A stretch of 64,000 nucleotides of DNA from positions 1-64,000 of the forward strand of contig QJOU01000048.1 of assembly GCA_003265685.1 (NCBI GenBank), written 5' to 3'. Positions 1 through 8,680 of this stretch are shown here, one piece after another; the stretch's first letter is position 1; each line of letters begins with the position of its first letter. The DNA comes from Piscinibacter caeni (GTDB taxonomy: Bacteria > Pseudomonadota > Gammaproteobacteria > Burkholderiales > Burkholderiaceae_C). The notes under the pieces were generated by a model, which was not told the origin of the DNA, ran no database searches, and worked only from the letters and a program-made list of their open reading frames with translations. The position numbers were made by a program, and so were the translations under genes.

Positions 1-1
1 G

Positions 2-1969
2 GCGCCGCCCTGGCGCGTGCAGCTCGGCGAGCTGGCGATCGACGGCGGCCGGCTGCGCTTCGACGACGCGCTGGCCAGCGGCCGCGCCGACGGCGACCCG
101 GTCGCGCTGGAGCTGAGCGCGCTGAAGCTGCGCGTGCAGGAACTCGCCTGGCCGGGCGGGCGCGGCGTCGCGCCTGCGAAGGTGCAGTTCGCCGCGCGCC
201 TGGGCGCGCCGGTGCAGCCGAAGGCGCCCGCGGTGACGGCCGGCAGCCTGGAGTGGAACGGCCGCCTCGCGCCCGAGCCCTTGCTGGCCGCCGGCAGCCT
301 GAAGCTCGAGCGCGTGCCGGTGCAGCTGTTCGAGCCCTACTTCGGCGAGGCTGCGCGCGTCAGCCTGCTGCATGCGGATGCCGGCGCCAAGGCCGAGTTC
401 TCGGTGCAGGCGCTGCCGGCCGGCCTGGCGCTGAAGGCCGGCGGCGACCTGCGCCTGGCCGACGTGCGCGTGCACACCCGCGCCGAGGCCGGCGCCCGTG
501 CCGGCGACGCCTCCACCAGCGAGCTGCTGAGCTGGCAGATGCTGGCGCTCGACGGCCTGCGCTTCGACCAGCAGCCGGGCCGCCGGCCGGCGCTCGAATT
601 GCGCGCGGCGACGCTGTCGGACTTCTTCGCCAAGCTCGTCATCACCGAGCAGGGGCGTTTCAACCTGAGCGGCCTGGCGGCGCCGGCCGCCGCGGCCTCG
701 GCCCCGGTGGCGGCCGCCTCGGCGCCGGAGCCGGCCGCCTCCGCCCCGGCCGCCGCCGGGGAGCTGCCGATCGACATCGCGGTGGGCGGCATCAACCTGG
801 TCAACGGCCGGGTCGACTTCAGCGACCGCTTCGTGCGGCCGAACTACAGCGCCGATCTGAGCCAGCTCAACGGCCGGCTCGGCGCGTTCCGCTCCGGCAC
901 GCGCGAGATGGCCACGCTCGAGCTGCGCGGCCGCGCGGCTGGCACCGCGCTGCTGGACATCCGCGGCGCGCTCAACCCCACGGCCGATCCGCTGGCGCTG
1001 GACATCCAGGCCAAGGCCACCGACCTGGAGCTCGCGCCGCTGTCGCCCTACGCCGGCAAGTACGCCGGCTACGCGATCGAGCGCGGCAAGCTCAGCATGG
1101 ACGTGGCCTACAAGATCACGCCCGAGGGCCGGCTCGAGGCGCGCAACCAGGTCGTGCTGAACCAGCTGACCTTCGGCGAGAAGGTCGAGTCGCCCGACGC
1201 CACCAAGCTGCCGGTGCTGCTGGCCGTCGCGCTGCTGAAGGACCGCAACGGCGTGATCGACATCAACCTGCCGATCAGCGGCTCGATCAACGACCCGCAG
1301 TTCAGCGTGTTCGGCATCGTGCTGAAGGTGATCGGCAACCTGCTGGTAAAGGCGATCACGGCGCCGTTCTCGCTGCTGCTGGGCGGCGGCGGCGAGGAAC
1401 TGAACTATGTCGAGTTCCGGCCCGGCACCGCCTTGCCCACCGAGGCCGGGCAGGCGGCCTTGGCCAAGGTCGGCAAGGCGCTGGCCGAGCGCGAGGCGCT
1501 GAAGATGACCGTCACCGGCGCCGCCGACCCGGACAGCGAGCGCGAGGCGTTCCAGCGCGCCGCGCTGGAGGCGAGCCTGCTGGCGCAGCGCCGCCGCGAG
1601 CTGCTGCGCGCCGGCAGCGCACCGGCCGAGGCGGATGCCGTGAGCACGCTCGATGCGCCGACGCGCTCGCGCATGCTGCGCGAGGTCTACAAGGCCGCGG
1701 ACCTGCCGAACAAGCCGCGCAACGCGCTCGGCTTCGCCAAGGACATTCCCGAGCCGGAGATGGAGGCGCTGCTGCGTGCGCGCACCGTGGTCACCAGCGA
1801 GGCGATGCGCGAGCTGGCGCTGCAGCGCGGCCTGGCGGTGCGCGACGCCCTGGTGGCGCAGGGCCTGCCGAGCGAACGCCTGTTCCTCGCCGCGCCGAAG
1901 CTGCGCGCCGCGGGCGAAGACGCCGCGGCCTGGACGCCGCGCGTGCAGCTGTCGCTGGCGACGAATTGA
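2..1969 (+). CDS. DUF748 / AsmA-like envelope protein, C-terminal part (5' end outside window)
   Basis: The frame is open from the left edge, so about 655 C-terminal residues of a larger protein are present; the in-frame GTG at 17 is unlikely to be the real start. The sequence looks like the DUF748 family of AsmA-like envelope proteins: repeated beta-rich segments, a stretch SQLNGRLGAFRSGTREMATL typical of the family, and a C-terminal part (LNYVEFRPGTALPTEAG, near residues 470-490) resembling the OmpA-like tail found in DUF748 proteins. An Ala/Pro linker sits around nt 680-760. Family members are thought to span or line the periplasm in lipid or envelope homeostasis, but no specific substrate can be read from the sequence. 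It is followed by a 121-base gap and then the dehydrogenase cluster, to which it is probably unrelated. Confidence 0.75.
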   Translation, partial: APPWRVQLGELAIDGGRLRFDDALASGRADGDPVALELSALKLRVQELAWPGGRGVAPAKVQFAARLGAPVQPKAPAVTAGSLEWNGRLAPEPLLAAGSLKLERVPVQLFEPYFGEAARVSLLHADAGAKAEFSVQALPAGLALKAGGDLRLADVRVHTRAEAGARAGDASTSELLSWQMLALDGLRFDQQPGRRPALELRAATLSDFFAKLVITEQGRFNLSGLAAPAAAASAPVAAASAPEPAASAPAAAGELPIDIAVGGINLVNGRVDFSDRFVRPNYSADLSQLNGRLGAFRSGTREMATLELRGRAAGTALLDIRGALNPTADPLALDIQAKATDLELAPLSPYAGKYAGYAIERGKLSMDVAYKITPEGRLEARNQVVLNQLTFGEKVESPDATKLPVLLAVALLKDRNGVIDINLPISGSINDPQFSVFGIVLKVIGNLLVKAITAPFSLLLGGGGEELNYVEFRPGTALPTEAGQAALAKVGKALAEREALKMTVTGAADPDSEREAFQRAALEASLLAQRRRELLRAGSAPAEADAVSTLDAPTRSRMLREVYKAADLPNKPRNALGFAKDIPEPEMEALLRARTVVTSEAMRELALQRGLAVRDALVAQGLPSERLFLAAPKLRAAGEDAAAWTPRVQLSLATN

Positions 1970-2090
1970 CCGGCAGCGACTAGGACTTCCCCGCGTATGT
2001 AGCCACTTATCACCCGGGGGATCTCCGGCGCTGCACACTGCGCATCCAGACGGCGGGCCACCGCCGCTGTGCAGTCGAAGGAGACAACCC

Positions 2091-2708
2091 ATGCGCGTGA
2101 TTCCGATCGCGGGCGTCGCCGATTCCTCGTGCGACGAAGGCACCGGCGAGGTGCCCAAGCTCGATCTGCCGCTGGCGCGGCGCGAATTCCTCAAGGGCTC
2201 GGGCGTGCTGATGGGCACGCTGGCCACCGGCAGCGTGCTGGCGGCGCTGGCGCCGTCCACCGTCTGGGCTGTCGAGCTCAAGACCCTCAGCAAGGCCGAG
2301 GGCGAGGCGCTGATGAAGATGGGCCGCGTGCTCTACCCGCACAAGAAGCTGCCCGACGCCGTCTACGCGCTGCTCGCGAAAGACCTGGACGGCAAGGCTG
2401 CCGACGCGGCCACTGCCAAGCTGCTGCGCGACGGCATCGCCGCGCTCGACGCGGCGGCCGGCGGCAGCTTCGTCAAGGCGAGCGAGAAGAAGCGCAAGGA
2501 GGTCGTCAAGGCGATGGAAGGCCAGCCCTTCTTCGCCACGGTGCGCGGCCAGTGCATCACCTCGCTGTACGACAACGACATGGCCTACAAGGTGTTCGGC
2601 TACCCGGGTTCGGCCTGGGAGAAGGGCGGCTACATCACGCGCGGCTTCCAGGACCTGAAGTGGCTCCCGGCGCCGTCCAAGGAAGCCAGCCCGCCCCCCT
2701 ACCTCTGA
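2091..2708 (+). CDS. Tat-exported small subunit of a GMC dehydrogenase (gluconate 2-dehydrogenase subunit 3-like)
   Basis: 205 residues. The N-terminus carries a twin-arginine signal (LARREFLKGSG, residues 24-34) followed by a hydrophobic stretch ending near AVEL, so the protein should be exported folded through Tat. The mature part (about 160 residues) resembles the gluconate 2-dehydrogenase subunit 3 family, which partners FAD-containing GMC dehydrogenases. ATG 2091 is preceded by AAGGAG at 2078-2083. The GMC subunit starts 14 bases after the stop and has no signal peptide of its own, so it is probably carried out by this subunit. The sugar or alcohol substrate is not readable from the sequence. 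Confidence 0.85.
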   Translation: MRVIPIAGVADSSCDEGTGEVPKLDLPLARREFLKGSGVLMGTLATGSVLAALAPSTVWAVELKTLSKAEGEALMKMGRVLYPHKKLPDAVYALLAKDLDGKAADAATAKLLRDGIAALDAAAGGSFVKASEKKRKEVVKAMEGQPFFATVRGQCITSLYDNDMAYKVFGYPGSAWEKGGYITRGFQDLKWLPAPSKEASPPPYL

Positions 2709-2722
2709 ACCTGGAGTACGCC

Positions 2723-4291
2723 ATGGCGAAGTTCGAACAGACCGACGACTCGGTCGTCGTCATCATCGGGTCGGGGGCCGGCGGCGGCACGCTGGCCAAC
2801 GAGTTGTGCCAGAAGGGCATCAAGGTCGTCTGCCTCGAGGCAGGTGCGCGGCAGTCCAGCGCGTCGTTCATCAACGACGAGTGGAAGAGCTTCGTGCAGC
2901 TCGCCTGGCTGGACCCGCGCACCACGTCCGGCACCTGGCGCGTCGCGAAGGATTTCGCCGGCCTGCCGGCGTGGATCTGCAAGACGGTGGGCGGCACCAC
3001 CACGCACTGGGCCGGCGCCTCGCTGCGCTTCCAGGAGCACGAGTTCAAGGTCAAGACCACCTACGGCGAGATCGCCGGCGCCAACCTGCAGGACTGGCCG
3101 CTGACGCTGCAGGAGCTCGAGCCCTGGTACGACAAGGCCGAGGACAAGATGGGGGTCACGCGCACCCACGGCATTCCCGGCCTGCCGGGCAACAACAACT
3201 TCAAGGTGATGCACGCCGGCGCCACGCGCCTGGGCTACAAGGAGGTGCACACCGGCAACATGGCGATCAACAGCCAGCCGCGCCACGACCGCGGCCGCTG
3301 CATGCAGCTCGGCTTCTGCTTCCAGGGCTGCAAGAGCGGCGCCAAGTGGAGCACCTTGTACACCGAGATCCCGCATGCCGAGGCGACCGGCAACTTCGAG
3401 CTGCGCACCGAGAGCCATGTGTCGCGCATCGAGCACGACGACAAGGGCAAGGTGACCGGCGTCGTCTACTTCGACAAGGACGGCAAGGAGCAGCGCCAGA
3501 AGGCCCGCATCGTCTGCGTGGCCGGCAACTCGATCGAGACGCCGCGCCTGCTGCTGCTGTCGGCGTCGAACATGTTCAAGGACGGGCTGGCCAACTCGTC
3601 CGGCCAGGTCGGGCGCAACTACATGCGCCACATGACCGGCTCGGTCTACGCCGCGTTCAAGAACCCGGTCAACATGTACCGCGGCACCACGATGGCCGGC
3701 ATCATCCGCGACGAGGCCAAGCACGACACCAAGCGCGGCTTCGCCGGCGGCTACGAGATGGAGACGCTGTCGCTGGGCATCCCGTTCATGGCGGCCTTCC
3801 TGAACCCGGGCGGCTGGGGCGAGGACTTCACCTGGTGGATGGACCGCTACACCAACCTCGCCGGCATGTGGCTGGTGGGCGAGGACATGCCGCGCGAGAG
3901 CAACCGCATCACGCTGAACCCGAACGTGAAGGACAAGTACGGCAACCCGGCGCCGAACGTTCACTTCGACGATCACCCGAACGACATCGCGATGCGCGAG
4001 CATGCGTTCCGCCAGGGCGAGCGGGTCTACCAGGCCGCCGGCGCGATCCGCACCTTCCGCACGCCACCGTACCCGAGCACGCACAACCTCGGCACCTGCC
4101 GCATGGGCGCCTCGAAGGACAGCAGCGTGTGCGACAAGTTCGGCCGCACCCACGACGTGCCGAACCTGTTCATCTCCGACGGCAGCCAGTTCACCACCGG
4201 CGGCGCGGAGAACCCGACCCTGACGATCGTGACGCTGGCGATCCGCCAGGCCGACCACATCGCCAGGCTGATGAGCGAGCGCACCATCTAG
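2723..4291 (+). CDS. GMC-family FAD-dependent dehydrogenase, large subunit
   Basis: 522 residues. An N-terminal Rossmann FAD motif (IIGSGAGGGTLANEL, residues 14-28) and C-terminal GMC motifs (STHNLGTCRMG and GGAENPTLTIVTLA) identify a glucose-methanol-choline oxidoreductase. A cysteine cluster C193-x5-C199-x3-C203 (CMQLGFCFQGC) lies where FAD-dependent glucose dehydrogenases carry a 3Fe-4S cluster, so electrons probably leave through an Fe-S centre to a cytochrome c. There is no signal peptide; export with the Tat-bearing small subunit just upstream is likely. SD GGAG at 2713-2716. Likely substrates are sugars, polyols or alcohols; gluconate, sorbitol and glucose dehydrogenases are all possible. 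Confidence 0.88.
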   Translation: MAKFEQTDDSVVVIIGSGAGGGTLANELCQKGIKVVCLEAGARQSSASFINDEWKSFVQLAWLDPRTTSGTWRVAKDFAGLPAWICKTVGGTTTHWAGASLRFQEHEFKVKTTYGEIAGANLQDWPLTLQELEPWYDKAEDKMGVTRTHGIPGLPGNNNFKVMHAGATRLGYKEVHTGNMAINSQPRHDRGRCMQLGFCFQGCKSGAKWSTLYTEIPHAEATGNFELRTESHVSRIEHDDKGKVTGVVYFDKDGKEQRQKARIVCVAGNSIETPRLLLLSASNMFKDGLANSSGQVGRNYMRHMTGSVYAAFKNPVNMYRGTTMAGIIRDEAKHDTKRGFAGGYEMETLSLGIPFMAAFLNPGGWGEDFTWWMDRYTNLAGMWLVGEDMPRESNRITLNPNVKDKYGNPAPNVHFDDHPNDIAMREHAFRQGERVYQAAGAIRTFRTPPYPSTHNLGTCRMGASKDSSVCDKFGRTHDVPNLFISDGSQFTTGGAENPTLTIVTLAIRQADHIARLMSERTI

Positions 4292-4308
4292 ACCCAGGAG
4301 GCGCGACC

Positions 4309-4656
4309 ATGTGCGAATACTTCGTCAAGGCCGACCCGATCCAGTACGAGCAGCGCTCGCGCACGATCCGCATCCACGGCGTGCTGACGAGCATCCGGCT
4401 CGAGAACATGGTGTGGGACATCCTCGCCGAGATGGCCGAGGCCGAGGGCTGCACGACCAACCACCTGATCGTGCAGTTCCACGACGAGATCCTCGCCCAC
4501 CGCGGCGAGGTGCCCAACTTCGCGTCCTTCCTGCGCGTGACCTGCATGCGCTTCCTGCGCCGCAAGCTGACCGAGGCGGAGCGCGGGGGCACCCCAAAGG
4601 AAGACGTCGCGCCCAGGCCGCGCATCGTGGCCCTGGGCGCGCGCTCCGCGTCCTGA
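4309..4656 (+). CDS. Ribbon-helix-helix domain protein
   Basis: 115 residues. The segment RSRTIRIHGVLTSIRLENMVWDILAEMAEAEGCTTNHLIVQF is a ribbon-helix-helix fold: a short beta strand followed by two helices. It is close to the RHH_4 type that often acts on aryl-sulfate or metabolic operons. The tail is basic and Pro-rich. SD AGGAGG at 4296-4301 gives a strong start at 4309, 17 bases after the GMC stop, so it is co-transcribed. It could be a local transcriptional regulator of the dehydrogenase operon; no operator is evident. Confidence 0.7.
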   Translation: MCEYFVKADPIQYEQRSRTIRIHGVLTSIRLENMVWDILAEMAEAEGCTTNHLIVQFHDEILAHRGEVPNFASFLRVTCMRFLRRKLTEAERGGTPKEDVAPRPRIVALGARSAS

Positions 4657-4667
4657 TCGGAGATTCC

Positions 4668-5063
4668 ATGGCCAAGGTGATCCACACGATGATCCGGGTG
4701 CTCGACCTGGACAAGTCCATGCGCTTCTATGCCGAGGTGCTCGGTATGACCGAGGCGCACCGGCTCGACTTCCCCGACTTCGCGCTCGTCTACCTGCGCA
4801 ACGCGGAGAACGACGTCGAGATCGAGCTGACGCTGAACAAGGGCCGCACCGAGCCCTACACACACGGCACGGGGTATGGACACATCGGCGTCGTGGTCGA
4901 CGACGCGCCGGCCGCGCACGCGGCGCTGGTGGCCAAGGGCTACGAGCCGGCGCCGGTGAAGGAGTTCAAGCGCGGCGACGAACTGCTGGCGCGCTTCTTC
5001 TTTATCCAGGATCCCGACGGGTACAAGATCGAGCTGCTGGAACGGCACGGTCATTACCGGTAG
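4668..5063 (+). CDS. gloA: Lactoylglutathione lyase (glyoxalase I)
   Basis: 131 residues, standard length for bacterial glyoxalase I. The four metal-ligand contexts are present: IHTMIRV (His), EIELTLN (Glu), YGHIGVVV (His) and YKIELLE (Glu). The enzyme converts the methylglyoxal-glutathione hemithioacetal to S-lactoylglutathione in the cytoplasm. It starts 11 bases after the RHH gene with SD CGGAG. A second gloA-like gene lies at 28388-28780; the two have clearly different N-terminal and middle segments and are paralogs rather than a recent duplication. Its placement in a sugar-oxidation cluster may reflect detoxification of dicarbonyls. Confidence 0.9.
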   Translation: MAKVIHTMIRVLDLDKSMRFYAEVLGMTEAHRLDFPDFALVYLRNAENDVEIELTLNKGRTEPYTHGTGYGHIGVVVDDAPAAHAALVAKGYEPAPVKEFKRGDELLARFFFIQDPDGYKIELLERHGHYR

Positions 5064-5132
5064 ATTCCACAGGCGCGGTGCCCAGGAGGCGGGGACCGCG
5101 GCATCACCCACAACACGCCCCAGGAGACAACC

Positions 5133-6428
5133 TTGAAGATGACGTCCGTACCGTTCGCGGTGGCCGGGATTGCCTGCGCCGCCATGCTCTCGCTGCCGGC
5201 TTCGGCCCAGCAGAACCTCGAGAAGCTCAAGCAGATGAAGGTCGCCACCACCGACCTGAACATCCCGCTGGTGCCGCAGGAAGGCAAGAACGCCGCGGCG
5301 ATCCGCGAGAACCTCAAGCGCGTCAAGCTGCCGCCGGGCTTCAAGATCGACCTGTTCGCGGTCGTGCCCGATGCACGCCACATGGCCGTCGCGCCGAGCA
5401 CCAACATGCTGTTCGTCGGCACGCGCAAGACCACCGTCTGGGCCGTGACCGACCGCAACTCCGACGGCGTGGCCGACGAGGTGAAGAGCTTCGCGCCCTC
5501 GCTGAAGTTCACCAACCCGAACGGCGTGTGCTGGACCAAGGACGGCTTCCTGATCGTGGCCGAGCACAACCGCGTGCTGAACTTCCCGGCTGCCGAGTTC
5601 TTCTACGAGGGCCCGGACGTCGCGGTGATCGAGGTGGTGTCGCAGGGCAAGCTGGTCCCGCCCGAGGAGGAGTCGTACAACCACGGCGCGCGCACCTGCC
5701 GCGTCAGCGACGACGGCAAGCTCTACGTCACGCTCGGCCAGCCGTACAACGTGCAGCCCAGGGAAAAGGTCGCGATGTACGAGCAGCTCGGCATCGGCGG
5801 CATGGTCCGCATGAACCCGTTCGACGGCTCGGGCCGCGAGGTGGTCGCCAAGGGCGTGCGCAACTCGGTCGGCATGGACATCAACCCGAAGGACAAGACG
5901 GTCTGGTTCACCGACAACCAGACCGACGGCATGGGTGACGACACGCCCCCGGGCGAGCTCAACCGCATCACCAAGCCCGGTGGCGGCGGCGAGCACTTCG
6001 GCTACCCGTTCATCCACGGCAACAACGTGCAGATCGCCGGCACCTCGGCCGCGCCGGACCTGAAGGACATGAAGCCGCCGGCCCAGTGGACCAAGCCGCA
6101 GATCGAGTTCCCGGCGCACCAGGCGCAGCTCGGCATGACCTTCTACAACGGCAAGATGTTCCCGGCGCAGTACCAGGGCGGCATCTTCGTGGCGGCGCAC
6201 GGCTCGTGGAACCGCACCAAGGCGAGCGGCGGGCTGGTCAACTTCGTCTCGCTGAAGGCGGACGGCACGGCCGACAAGAGCACCGTGTTCGCCGAGGGCT
6301 GGCTCGACAGCGAGACCGGCACCTACCGTGGCCGCCCGGTCGACGTGGCGGTGATGAAGGACGGTTCGCTGCTGGTGTCGGACGACTACGCCGGCGCGAT
6401 CTACCGCATCACCTACAGCGCTCCGTGA
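5133..6428 (+). CDS. PQQ-dependent sugar/sorbosone dehydrogenase, periplasmic
   Basis: 431 residues with a Sec signal peptide (cleavage after PASAQ, near residue 25). The body is a beta-propeller of the soluble PQQ glucose/sorbosone dehydrogenase family. Characteristic stretches are NHGARTCRVSDDGKLYVTLG, NSVGMDINPKDKTVWFTDNQ and HFGYPFIHGNN. Such enzymes oxidise aldoses or sorbosone in the periplasm and pass electrons to a cytochrome c, which is the next gene. TTG at 5133 is preferred over ATG 5139 because AGGAG (5122-5126) is 6 bases away. No PQQ synthesis genes lie in the window. Confidence 0.85.
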   Translation: MKMTSVPFAVAGIACAAMLSLPASAQQNLEKLKQMKVATTDLNIPLVPQEGKNAAAIRENLKRVKLPPGFKIDLFAVVPDARHMAVAPSTNMLFVGTRKTTVWAVTDRNSDGVADEVKSFAPSLKFTNPNGVCWTKDGFLIVAEHNRVLNFPAAEFFYEGPDVAVIEVVSQGKLVPPEEESYNHGARTCRVSDDGKLYVTLGQPYNVQPREKVAMYEQLGIGGMVRMNPFDGSGREVVAKGVRNSVGMDINPKDKTVWFTDNQTDGMGDDTPPGELNRITKPGGGGEHFGYPFIHGNNVQIAGTSAAPDLKDMKPPAQWTKPQIEFPAHQAQLGMTFYNGKMFPAQYQGGIFVAAHGSWNRTKASGGLVNFVSLKADGTADKSTVFAEGWLDSETGTYRGRPVDVAVMKDGSLLVSDDYAGAIYRITYSAP

Positions 6429-6748
6429 CCGTCCAGCGGCCCCTGTTGTGGCTGCTGGCCGCCGCGCTGCCCGGCGCGGCGGTCGCGGCGGGCGACCCGG
6501 CGACGGGTCGCCTGCGCGCCAACACCTGCAACGTCTGCCATGGCGCCAACGGCATGGGTGCGACGCCGGACGCCCCGCACCTCGCGGGGCAGCCGGCGAT
6601 CTACCTGGCCGCGCAGCTGCGCGCCTTCCGCAGCGGCGCGCGCAAGCACGAGGTGATGAACGTGATGGCCAAGCCGCTGTCGGACGAGGACATCGAGCAC
6701 CTGGCCGCCTGGTACGCCTCGTTGCAGATCGAGGTCAAGGCGCCCTGA
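6425..6748 (+). CDS. Small c-type cytochrome, likely electron acceptor of the dehydrogenase
   Basis: 107 residues: signal peptide (LLWLLAAALPGAAVAAG), one heme-binding site CNVCH, then a class I cytochrome c fold with Met in VMAKPLSDEDIEHLAAWYASL. GTG 6425 overlaps the stop codon of the PQQ dehydrogenase (GTGA), so the two are translationally coupled and the pair is probably a functional unit in the periplasm. No other start fits before the signal peptide. The gene ends 12 bases from the convergent end of the respiratory operon. Confidence 0.88.
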   Translation: MTVQRPLLWLLAAALPGAAVAAGDPATGRLRANTCNVCHGANGMGATPDAPHLAGQPAIYLAAQLRAFRSGARKHEVMNVMAKPLSDEDIEHLAAWYASLQIEVKAP

Positions 6749-6760
6749 GGGGCGACCAGC

Positions 6761-8680
6761 TCATCGCGATGCCGGTGGGGGCGCCGCCGCGGGCAGGAAC
6801 GCGTCGCTGAAGCAGGCACCCTCGTCGAGCCCGTGCGCCAGGAAGGCCGGCACGGCGGCCTCGACCATCCTGACCGAGCCGCACACGTAGATCTCGTGCG
6901 CGCGCAGGTCGCTGAAGTCGGCCAGCATGGCCTCGTGGACCAGGCCGGTGCGCCCGGTCCAGGCGTCCTGCACCGCGGGCTCGGACAGCACCGGGACGAA
7001 GCGGAAGTTCGCATGCTCGCGCTGCCATTGCTCGGCCAGCGCCTGCGCGTACAGGTCGGCACGCCGGCGCACGCCCCAGTACAGCCACATCGGGCGCGTC
7101 ACGCCGCGCGCGAAGGCGTCCTCGACGATGCTCTTGACCGGCGCGAAGCCGGTCGCTCCGGCCACGAAGAGGATCGGGTGCGTGCTCTCGCTCAGCGTGA
7201 AGCTGCCCAGCGGGCCCTCGAAGCGCAGACGGTCACCCGGCTTCATGCGCGTGAACACCGCGCCGGTGAAGCGCCCGCCGGGAATGTGGCGCACGTGCAG
7301 CTCGATGCGCTCGCGCTGCTGCGGCGGATTGGCGAACGAGAACGCGCGACGCTGGCCGTCCTCGAGCAGGATGTTGATGTACTGCCCGGCCGCGAAGCCG
7401 ATCGTCTCGCCGCGCGGCAACGCGAGTGTCACGCGCATCATGTCCGGGGCGAGCAACTCGAGCCGCTCGACCTCCGCCTCCCGCACCGGCACCGCCGGCC
7501 GCGGCGCCACGCCGCCGGCCCCGGCCTCGACCTCGATGTCCAGGTCGGACAGCGCGGTGGCGCAGCACATCAGCGCCTTGCCCTGCGCGCGCAAGGCATC
7601 CGGCAGCGCGCTGCGCTGGTAGATGCCGGGGTCGACGCGGCCGTGCAGCACGGTGCACAGGCACACGCCGCAGCCGCCGCTGCGGCATTCGTAGGGCAGC
7701 GCCAGGCCCTGGCGCAGGCCGGCGTCGAGCAGGGTTTCGCCGCGGCGCAGGGTGACCGGCTGCGTCGAGGGGTGCAGCGTCATGTGGAACTCGCCCTGCG
7801 GCGCGCGCCGCCGCGCCGGCGGCAGCCAGGGCAGCGCGGCCAGCAGCGCGGTGGCCCCGGCCACCAGCGCCCACACCTGGCCGAGCGGCCACAGATACAG
7901 CAGCGGCAGCAGCGCGAGCAGGAACCAGTCGAGATCGAGCTGCGCCACCACGACGCCCAGGTCCGCCGCGCCGCCCTGGCTGAGCGCGGGGCGCACCAGC
8001 GCCAGTGCCAGCAAGGTCGCGCCGAGGCTGAGCATGATGGCGCGCGGCGGGTTGGTCCTGGCCTTGGGCACACGCTGCACGTGCACGAACATCAGCAGCA
8101 GCACCACCAGCGGCAGGCCGATGTGGATGAAGGACAGCAGCGAGAAGAAGCGGTCGTTGACGCTGCTCGGGTAGATGAAGTTGCGCATCAGCGTGCCGCC
8201 GAAGCTCGGCAGCCAGTCCAGCCACTCGAAGCTCGCGACGATGACGAACTGCGCCAGCCGGTCCCAGGGCAGCATGTAGCCGTTGATGCCCGACACGTAG
8301 ACGCCCCAGACCAGCGCCACGCCGGTGACCCAGGAGAACCAGCGGAAGGCGCGGAAACGGTCGAACGCGAAATGGCGCAGCAGGTGCAGCAGCATGGTCA
8401 GCACCATCGCATCCGAGGCGTAGCGGTGCACGCTGCGCAGGATGCCGCCGGCGAACCACTGGCGCCCGGTCAGCGCCTCGACCGACGCGTAGGCAGCACC
8501 CACGCCGGTCTCGAAGAAGGCGTACAGGTACAGCCCGCTGCCGGCGATCACCCAGAACAGGAAGAAGGTGATCGCACCCAGGTGGTAGAGCGGGTTGAGG
8601 CGGTCGCCGAAGGCGCCGTTGAAGAGCGCCTCGGCGCGCATGAACAGCGCGCGCAGCAGGCCCTGCAGCGCCCGGATCAT
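6761..8680 (-). CDS. Cytochrome b / 2Fe-2S ferredoxin / FNR-type reductase fusion
   Basis: 639 residues and a three-part fusion. Residues 1 to about 300 form a cytochrome b (b6-like) membrane domain; heme ligands lie in SVHRYASDAMVLTMLLHLLRHF and in later helices (FIHIGLP, FVHVQRV). Then comes a plant-type 2Fe-2S ferredoxin domain (CRSGGCGVC then MCCA). The C-terminal part is a ferredoxin-NADP reductase module with FAD motif RAFSFANPP and NAD(P)-binding FVAGATGFAPV. This layout would carry electrons between NAD(P)H, an Fe-S centre and membrane b-hemes, either towards quinone or to the adjacent heme-copper subunit. It overlaps the upstream gene by 4 bases (ATGA at 8677-8680) and is the last gene of the operon. 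I do not know a characterised enzyme with exactly this order. Confidence 0.85.
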   Translation of the reverse strand: MIRALQGLLRALFMRAEALFNGAFGDRLNPLYHLGAITFFLFWVIAGSGLYLYAFFETGVGAAYASVEALTGRQWFAGGILRSVHRYASDAMVLTMLLHLLRHFAFDRFRAFRWFSWVTGVALVWGVYVSGINGYMLPWDRLAQFVIVASFEWLDWLPSFGGTLMRNFIYPSSVNDRFFSLLSFIHIGLPLVVLLLMFVHVQRVPKARTNPPRAIMLSLGATLLALALVRPALSQGGAADLGVVVAQLDLDWFLLALLPLLYLWPLGQVWALVAGATALLAALPWLPPARRRAPQGEFHMTLHPSTQPVTLRRGETLLDAGLRQGLALPYECRSGGCGVCLCTVLHGRVDPGIYQRSALPDALRAQGKALMCCATALSDLDIEVEAGAGGVAPRPAVPVREAEVERLELLAPDMMRVTLALPRGETIGFAAGQYINILLEDGQRRAFSFANPPQQRERIELHVRHIPGGRFTGAVFTRMKPGDRLRFEGPLGSFTLSESTHPILFVAGATGFAPVKSIVEDAFARGVTRPMWLYWGVRRRADLYAQALAEQWQREHANFRFVPVLSEPAVQDAWTGRTGLVHEAMLADFSDLRAHEIYVCGSVRMVEAAVPAFLAHGLDEGACFSDAFLPAAAPPPASR

